Source of the DNA: Codonopsis lanceolata
Taxonomy: Eukaryota > Streptophyta > Magnoliopsida > Asterales > Campanulaceae
Assembly: GCA_013146195.2 (NCBI GenBank)
Contig: CM028377.1
Coordinates: 108,044,094 to 108,108,093 of the forward strand
Direction of reading: 5' to 3'
Length of the DNA: 64,000 nucleotides
Shown here piece by piece: positions 56,785 through 64,000 of this stretch. The notes beneath the pieces were generated by a model. It was given only the letters and a program-made list of their open reading frames with translations. It was not told where the DNA came from and ran no database searches. Made by a program: the position numbers and the translations under genes. Numbering within the stretch: the stretch's first letter is position 1; each line of letters starts with the position of its first letter.

Positions 56785-58212
56785 AAAAACGTGAGAGAAT
56801 TAAATGGCTTGAACAAAAACGTCTTGAAGAAGAGAAAATCAAAAGGGCAAAAGAGGAAAAGTCAAAGATGGCTCATGAAGAATTAAGGCCAAGACAACTC
56901 ATGGTACAATCATATTTCGAAGCTTCAGTCCCCCGAGGCATAGCCGAGTGGTAAAAGGAGGGGGACATAAGATGCTGGAGGCATGCAGCGTGGGTTCGAT
57001 ACTTGGTGGAAGCACTTTGCTTTCTTCGAGGTTGGACCTTGTATGTGTTATCGGTTGCACGTTCTCAAACCTGTATCATTTCGGCACATCTCGCGATTTT
57101 CTGGTAGTAGCAATGAGGGACTGGAACTACTACCCCAGGATTCAACCTGGTTAAAAAAAAAAAAATATTTCGAAGCTTCAATATGGACATAATTACTACG
57201 GGCCTTTTTCTTGTTTATGTAACACGTGGAAGATCAAGGGAAAAAAGTTCAACTAAAGGGGTCCGTCGAGGAAAAAGGCCAAGGATTGAGGGCAATCCTT
57301 TTCGAAGAAGGGGGGTTTGATACATGTGGGGCAGCCAAGGTGGATCTTAAATGGGTATTGAGGTTTGGATTTCTCAATTACATGGAAAGAGGGAAACAAA
57401 TGATTGTAATCAAGGGGGATACGAGCTCGAGTTTTGCAAATGGGAAAGCTCTTGACGAGTTGGGGTTGCATGGAAAGAATCACATAAGTGACGTGGCTAG
57501 AAGATGCATGGAGCTGAACCAAGCGGGCTTATCCGTGCAAGAAGTGGCAAACATGTGGGCGGCATTATGGGCATTTGGAAGACACGGCTACATCAACACA
57601 AGCAACTCAAAATAATAATAATAATAATAAGGTCGAAGGTAGCCCATACAACATGGCTTGGACAACTCACAATTTGCAAGGAAAAAAAAACGAGGTCGGA
57701 TTCTATAACTCCTAAAGGAAAAAAGGAATCACTTAGTTTAGGATTTTTTTATTTATGTAAATCCAATTTTTGTATTTTTAGGGGGAGTTTTAGTTTCTTT
57801 TATTTAATTATTTTTATTTCTTTCCTAATTTGATAGGGTTTATTATGTAGCCTTTATAAGGCATCTTTGTAGTTAAAGAAAACATATTTTGGACGTTGAA
57901 TAAAGAACCAAGAACTCGGCTTGTTCTTCTTCAAAAATCGATTCCTTTTTCTTGAAGGTGAGTGAAGCATAAAGGAGATTGAGTCATCGGGATTCTTTAC
58001 GTTAGGTGAGTGAAGCCTAGCCTGTGAACTCGTCTTCTATCTTTATTTTCTTTTTATTCTTCGTGGCAGCCTTGATCAATGCAAAAGGCGAGTGACTGGT
58101 TTGTGTTTTATTTAAAGTTTTCAGCTTAAGTAGGAATTTGGGAAAGGGAGTTTTTAAACCATTATTTTTGGGCAGTTTGAAGGTTGTTTGAAATTGGTGT
58201 TTTAAGGGGCTG
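56785..58212 (+). mobile_element. Second copy of element Z, 3' part and LTR
   Basis: It is homologous to 15935-17470 of the first Z copy. It contains an open stretch at 57226-57615 (KVQLKGSVEEKGQGLRAILF; LHGKNHISDVARRCMELNQA) that is frameshifted in the other copy. The hAT MITE site at about 57586 is empty. The LTR (AATAAA at about 57900) is cut after GGCTG at 58212 by LTR W. The SINE at 56928 is inserted in it. Confidence 0.8.
56928..57164 (+). mobile_element. tRNA-derived SINE, 237 bp, 16-bp TSD
   Basis: It begins GTCCCCCGAGGCATAGCC. TAGCCGAGTGG (56941-56951) fits an RNA polymerase III A box and GGTTCGATACT (56993-57003) a B box, spaced as in a tRNA head. It ends in 12 A. The flanks ATATTTCGAAGCTTCA (56912-56927 and 57165-57180) are an exact 16-bp duplication. 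The first Z copy at about 16058-16073 has the empty site. L1-type mobilisation is inferred from the A tail and TSD length. Confidence 0.95.
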
Positions 58213-59413
58213 TGTGGCACACCGATCCGGATTCCAATGCAAAACCCCAAGTTGGACCGCCCAAATATAAACAAGTAAGCATGCGCGACTAGGAATATAA
58301 AATTTCACGTGGTGCAACATCGCATACAATTAACAACTCGACTACACTTGGCCGAAAAATAACAGAAAATAAACAAGTCTTCGGCGACGTTACAACCGAA
58401 ACCCAACAACTACTCCTACAATTATAACACATGCATATAATAACCTCAACGGCCACAACATGTCGGAGACAACAACAACAACACTATAAAAGAGTAATAA
58501 GCGGAATAAGCTGTAGTGAACCATAACATATAAACAAGCTCGACATAGAAGTCGGCGTACAAAAGATTATAAGTCAAGAATATTCAAGTTATACAACAAC
58601 AAAACCCAAGTCAAGTCTAAGTGACTTGCTTCCCATCGTCCTTGCCAAATTAAAAGTCTTACTACAAAACTCCCAAAAGAGCAACCTTCGAGCTCAATAA
58701 CAATCAAACACGGATACGGCGAATTTAGCGAGAACCATCTCCTTGGATCGAATCTAAGGAAAACAAAACAAACAAATAGGGTAAGTCATAAAGACTTAGT
58801 AAGTTACTAAAAATGCTTGTTCATGTCATAGCATAGCATTTATCACAATTATGGTACATGTTCATCATATAGCACTTAGCACATTAATCACATAACTGCG
58901 GAAAGTAAATCATACAAGTAGGATATGATATAGGCCCGGCCGCTACGTAGCTCCTGTAATAAACTGTGTTAACTGGATCGTGCCATCGATGTTTTGCGAA
59001 TTTATCAACTAGTATCGAGAATCGCCTCGATTTAATTAGCAAGACAATGTGGCACGTATTGATACGACAAAGGAGGCTACTTCCCCACTACGGCCCATAG
59101 TGGAGGCGTGTGTGAGGTCCCGGGTGCGGCGATCCATAGCGATCACGAATCTCGTAATTCGTGAAGGCGATGTATCGTCCCACCCTGATATATAAAACAA
59201 ACCAAATAATGTCAGTTGGACTCAATGTGATGCACAAGTAGATATTTACTCGTCATAGACAAATAAGGATCAAATTCGACAAGAGCGAACTCATCCGGTC
59301 AAGTAGGCTATTAATCTCTACCATAATTCATGTCAAGGCACTTAATTGCTCAAAACCCAACAATCACAACAACTTGATTGCACATAAATAGGTTCAACTT
59401 TATATTGAATCAA
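58213..59413 (-). mobile_element. Left part of minus-strand LTR W
   Basis: It starts TGTGGCACACCGATCC and is homologous to the LTR at 62341-63540 (ACAACTCGACTACACTTGGC; GGTAAGTCATAAAGACTTAG; GTGATGCACAAGTAGATATT). GGCTG precedes it. It is interrupted by V at 59419, with CCCAA before. Its continuation (TCAAACGGTGTCC) is found at 13602. TGTGGCAC and GTGCCACA (15056-15063) are the two termini. Confidence 0.75.
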
Positions 59414-59418
59414 CCCAA

Positions 59419-61147
59419 TGTAAGACCCCGGATCTTTATGTATTTGACTCGATAGAATGGTTTCGTACTTCTTTCTTATCGGGACCTTTGAGGGATCCTA
59501 GGTCTTTCTGTACTCACTTGGATACATTTAATATCCTTATTATCATGTCTCTAATGTTTGGGAGGTCACGGCGTTCAAAGTATAGCTATTTAAGTGTGGT
59601 TTCACGATTAAGCATTTCATAAGCGTTTGGCCTTTCATATTTTTCAGGGACATAATTCTAAATTAAGTTTGAGTATGAGTTTGAGACTCTTTATTAGGCT
59701 TTTAACATACTTTAAAATAAGTATGTATACTTTCTCGATCATTTCTTCGATCGTTAGTTTGTTCCATGTGATTTCGTTGTCATTTATTAGTTACGGATCA
59801 AATATGGTACGCGATTGAATCGTTTTGTTCGATATATCATACAATATGGTTTTATTTTGATTTGAGACTTTTAAGGCTTTTAGTTTAAGTCTTTAGGGTC
59901 AGCCTGGCGAAGAAATCATGTCATTTCGTCGAACGGTGTGCAAATGGGAGCCGTCGGAAGTTAGCCATGCGCTGCTGCCCACCAGGCCGAGACTTTGGGC
60001 TGTCCACCAAATAGATTTCTGCGGTCGTTTCACCAATAGAACTTGTGGCTGCCTACTAGCAGACTTGGGACTGCACTACCGGCAGTCTTTTATGACATGT
60101 CTTGATGAATTTCCTATTCTACCCTTAATGTAAATCCTTCCTTTATCCCTTGTAAGGGTATTTTGAACCTTTGACATCCCCTTAGGAGTATATAAGCCTC
60201 AAGGCATCTCTCCATTCATTTCTAATCTGAATTTATTCATCGTTATCCCTCCAACCGATCAAATTTAGAGAGAGAGAGAGTGAGAAGTGGGTTCTTGGAG
60301 TGTTCCGGCAATTACCGGAGCTTCGGCCAACCAATCGACGAGCCGAGACCACCGTTGCAAAGATCTCGTCGAGGAGATCATTTCCCCTCTATCTATTTCA
60401 GGTTTCACATAGGTTTGAAAGTCAGATCTGATGTACGTTACTAAACCACCTTGCTTGATTCTTCACAAATCATGCTTAGATCATGTTAAGGAAGAGGCTT
60501 ATCAAGTCTATAAAACGTTTTGATGTTTCTATGAAATCTGGAAACATTTCCATGGATCTTGACATGATGATTTTGGTCTTGGGTTTAGTTTGAAATATGT
60601 TCAAGCTTTGATTTGGAATCATTATTGTTCATGAACTTGTTGGAAAATAAACCATACAAATTCAGTCTCTATTTTGGGTAAATTTCGGGAAAAGTCTGGT
60701 ACTAATCTACTAAAGATATTTTTCTAAAAATTGAGTATATTATACCTATACATGTTAGGTAACTCTCTGTAAAGTTTCATAAATTTTGGAGCTTGGGAAG
60801 TATTTTTCATGAGTCACAAATCGTGGCTGTTCCAGTAAGCTGTTACCGAAAGTTAACCTGCTAAGATTGAAGTGGTCATATTTTGATGAAGACATATCCT
60901 AATGGAGTGTTTTAAAATGGTAAACTCTATCTCAAAGAGTCTAGTTTCTGAAAATGTTAATTTTATAACATTTGGAGTAATGAGACATGTTTGGTGAATT
61001 TTGTATGATAGACATGCAGAATGAGTCATAACAGATACTCAGGTTTTTAATATGAACTTAGAGGGGCTGTATCTTGATGAATAAAAGTCATAATGGAGTA
61101 TTTAAAAGGCTAAAATATAGTATTAACAGTCTAGTTTCATAATAAGA
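59419..61147 (+). mobile_element. Left part of long LTR V, cut by gap
   Basis: It starts TGTAAGACCCCGG, like LTRs A-C, directly after CCCAA. It then diverges from them (another subfamily). TATATAAG at 60189-60196 and a GAGAGAGAG leader-like segment at 60270 suggest the transcription start. It runs into the gap. The matching LTR end is at 13596. Confidence 0.7.
60189..60196 (+). promoter_or_regulatory. TATA box in LTR V
   Basis: TATATAAG followed by CCTCAAGGCATCTC and a pyrimidine-rich then GAGAGAG stretch, about 770 bases into the LTR. It is a plausible core promoter from sequence alone. Confidence 0.5.
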
Positions 61148-61247
61148 NNNNNNNNNNNNNNNNNNNNNNNNNNNNNNNNNNNNNNNNNNNNNNNNNNNNN
61201 NNNNNNNNNNNNNNNNNNNNNNNNNNNNNNNNNNNNNNNNNNNNNNN
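61148..61247. other. Assembly gap (100 N)
   Basis: Exactly 100 N are present, so this is a scaffold join of unknown true length. The sequence on its right is not the expected continuation of LTR V. Confidence 0.98.
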
Positions 61248-62340
61248 TTAATCTATTAAACAAGCAAGTAGTTAAGAATTTTCATCAATAATCAAGGAAT
61301 GAGTTAGAGCAAGGCGAACTTAATATGTCAAATAGACATTCTATTATATGACATCAAGAATCAAGCGGGTAATCAATTCAAAGTTCAATCTAGAATCATC
61401 ATTCTTGAGGAGCGTGTATAGGGCGTCGAGGGATTGATCATTGAGCCGGTATTGTTCAATGGCTCACTTAAGTTTGACTCACCGAGTCGTCTCTGCAATT
61501 CATCCAAGGGAGTTAAGATGCTAGATGCATCAAAATCCTTTCTAAGAAGTTCTCGTATAGGATAGGCTAGGTCATTAATCCATTTAACAACCGTAATTAA
61601 GAATTATCGATAATTCGAATTCAAGGGCCTTAGAATCATTCTTTCAAGGTTATTAAAATGCAAGGGTCCAAGAACATTATTTTCTAAATGAGGAACATAG
61701 ATCACAATTTATACTAGGCCTAGGACCCAATCCAATAGGATGATCAATACAAGGCATAGGAACCCTAGAATCATAATTCCCAAGAGTTATCAAGAGTCGT
61801 AAGTCCAAGAACATTTGTTATTCTTAAGAAGGCATAGAACATATTCAATTCGAGGCGTAAGACTCACTCAATAGGATGGACAGTTTGTAGCATGTGAAAC
61901 CCTAGAAGTCATCATCTCCAAGAGTTATCAAAAGTTATTGGTCCAAGAACAATAGTTGTTCCTAAGGGGACATAGAACTCTTTTAATTCTAGGCATAGAT
62001 CTCAATCAACAAGATAGACAATCCAAAGCATTAAAACCCTAAATTCATAATCTCCAAGAGTTGTCAAGAGTCGCAAGTTCAAGAACATTATTTGTTCCTA
62101 AGGAGGCATAGATCATATTCAATTCTAGGCATAGGGCTCAATTCAATAGGATAGACAATTCATGGCATATGGAACCCTAGCAATCATAGTCTCCAAAAGT
62201 TGTCCAAAATCTATTAGTCCAAGAACAATAGTTGTTCCTAAGGGGACATATAACACTTTTAATTCTAGGCATAGGACTCAATTAATATGATGAATAAATT
62301 ATTCCAATTCATCAATAATCATGGCATGGGCATGGTAGGT
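61248..62340. repeat. 137-bp tandem array and flank
   Basis: From about 61620 to 62310 five degenerate units follow each other with a period of 136-138 bp. Anchors are AACCCTAGAATCATAATTCC and variants at 61761, 61898, 62035 and 62173, with an earlier diverged unit at about 61625. Each unit contains CAAGAACA, GTTCCTAAGG and TTTTAATTCTAGGCATA-like words. The first 370 bases show no gene. The array abuts an LTR terminus at 62341. Confidence 0.85.
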
Positions 62341-64000
62341 GTGACGACCCGACCCGGACCCCAATGCGAGATCCCGAGTCGCGCCGTCCAAATAATCAAT
62401 TAAACAAGCATGCATAGGTAGGATCATAAAATTCATGTGGCAACGCAACATCATACATACAACAACTTCTGCCTACACTTGGCGGGAAGACAACCTAATT
62501 TAAACAAGTCATCGGCGGCGTTGGTGGAACCCAACAACTACTCCTACAATTATTAACACACGCTTAATAACCTCACGGCCCACTAAAGAACATGCCGGAG
62601 ACAATAACAACAACAATAAATAACGAGCTTTAGCGGAAGAAAACCGTAGTGAACCATAGCATATAAACAGGCTCGACATATAAGTCGGCTTACCAAAAGA
62701 TTACAAGTTTAAAGTAGTTAAGTTACAACATCATTAAAACAACATAAACCCCAAGCCAAGTCTACATGACTTGCTTCCCAACGTCCTTACCAAAATAAAA
62801 GTCTAAATAACCAAAGTCCAAAAGAGCAGCACTGCTAACACAAACAACCAAACGAGTACAAGCGAGAGTCTATCCGGAGGCCGTCTCCTCGGCTCGGATC
62901 TAAGGAAAGACAAAGCAAACAAATAGGGTAAGTCGAAGACTTAGTAAGTTACAAAAATGCATGTTCATGTTATAGCATGACATTTATCTCACTTATAGCA
63001 CATGATCATCATATAGCACCTAGCATATAGTTCACGTAAGTGCGGGAAAGTAAATCATACAAGTAGGATATAATAGTCACGGCCGCTCAAGTAGTTCCCT
63101 GATAAACTTTATTATACTTTATCGTGCAACATTGATGCTCGTGAATGCATCAACTTTTATCAAGTACCACTCGTCTAGATAGCAAGCCAATGCGGCACTT
63201 AAGCGTGCGACAAGGGGCTACTTCCCAATTGCGATGATGGAGGTGTGTGTGAAGTCTAGGTGCGGCGATCCATAGCGACGAATCCCATAATTCGTGAAGG
63301 CGTGCATCGTCCCACCTTGACCCGATAAACAAACCAAATAATGCCAAATGGACTCAATGTGATGCACAAGTAGATATTTACTTGACTAAACCAATCAAAG
63401 ACCGAATTCGACAAGAGGCGAACTCGACGCCAAGTAGATATCAATCTCTACTATAAAATCATATCAAGGCAATTAAATTGCACAAAACCAACCTTTCATA
63501 GAAACTTGTTATAAACAATCAAACCAATCTCTTACTTGAGTAAACCAATCAAGCGGTGTCCAAACTTGTAGGATTGAAACTAGGGTTCAACACGTTCAAA
63601 TATTCCCTAAAGTCGACTCAGTTGAGTCTTTGCTCTAAATTCCCAAATTTGGAGAAATTGAAGCTATATGCTTCATAACCCAACCTAGGTCAATTCTAGG
63701 TTCAACAAGGTATTAAACTCACCAAGGCAATGCAAGGTGATCCAAGTTCATCATAGAGTCCAAAATTTAGAATAGAACACATAACACTTTCACAACATTT
63801 CAAGAAGGCATAACTAGGGCATTCTCATAAATCAACACTTCCAACATAAATATCATACGGGCTTTAACATGCTCAAAACCTTAAATAGACAAGATGGAAG
63901 AGTATAATAAACATTCATAGGTAGGAAATCATCCTAATCATGCTCCTAGCAAGCTCACAACTTCAACATACAAGAATATAGCATATGAAGCATACAAGTG
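62341..64000 (-). mobile_element. Minus-strand gypsy-type LTR (W'), runs off window
   Basis: It begins TGTGACGACCCGACCCGG, the reverse complement of the GGGTCGTCACA end seen in LTR A. It is homologous in orientation and order to W (58213-59413 and 13602 onward), so on the minus strand its 3' end is at 62341. It continues beyond the window. No internal region is visible. Confidence 0.8.

Noticed and set aside
56928..57010. A functional tRNA gene
   Set aside because: A and B boxes are present, but there is no full cloverleaf; the sequence continues to an A tail with a 16-bp duplication, which defines a SINE.
61620..62310. CRISPR-like array
   Set aside because: Units of 137 bp are degenerate throughout without repeat-spacer structure, and the genome is a plant's.

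Overview
The window is nuclear DNA of a flowering plant, probably a eudicot. It is AT-rich and built almost entirely of transposable elements of plant type: Ty3/gypsy elements of Tat/Ogre type, a gag-only gypsy-like element with 4.2 kb LTRs, Ty1/copia elements, an L1-type LINE, a tRNA-derived SINE, hAT-type elements and a Stowaway MITE. No intact long host gene, rRNA, tRNA or CRISPR array was found. Two runs of exactly 100 N (10553-10652 and 61148-61247) mark scaffold gaps, so the window is three contigs. The species cannot be told from the sequence.

Layout. 1-6017: 5' part of a Tat/Ogre element (LTR, primer site, long leader, broken gag and protease). 6018-10552: another LTR-type element with a decayed minus-strand ORF. 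10653-12301: 3' end and LTR of a copia-like element. 12302-17625: right halves of two nested LTRs (called V and W here), then a degenerate LTR element (Z) carrying a hAT MITE. 17626-19782: a Tat LTR fragment and minisatellites. 19783-33330: a gag-only element (LTR A and truncated LTR C) with a related solo LTR (B) inside its gag. 33331-48786: the least repeat-dense part. It holds fragments of a small unrecognised gene family on the minus strand, a complete decayed copia element with a hAT element in its 5' LTR, three MITEs, one insertion of unclear class, and a TTF zinc-finger pseudogene. 48787-53690: a second Tat element (LTR and leader only). 53690-55608: LINE ORF1 and the start of ORF2. 55600-56260: a second copy of a host segment. 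56785-61147: a second Z copy with a SINE, then the left halves of W and V. 61248-64000: a 137-bp tandem array and a further minus-strand LTR.

The observation most worth following is that the two ends of the middle contig fit together. Z LTR, W and V are each cut at their left boundary near 58-59 kb and at their right boundary near 13-15 kb, with matching 5-bp target duplications at both levels. This suggests a head-to-tail repeat of about 50 kb, a circular source, or a scaffolding artefact. Several insertions are dated relative to each other by exact target-site duplications and by paralogous empty sites inside the window. No defence, metabolic or regulatory system was recognised.
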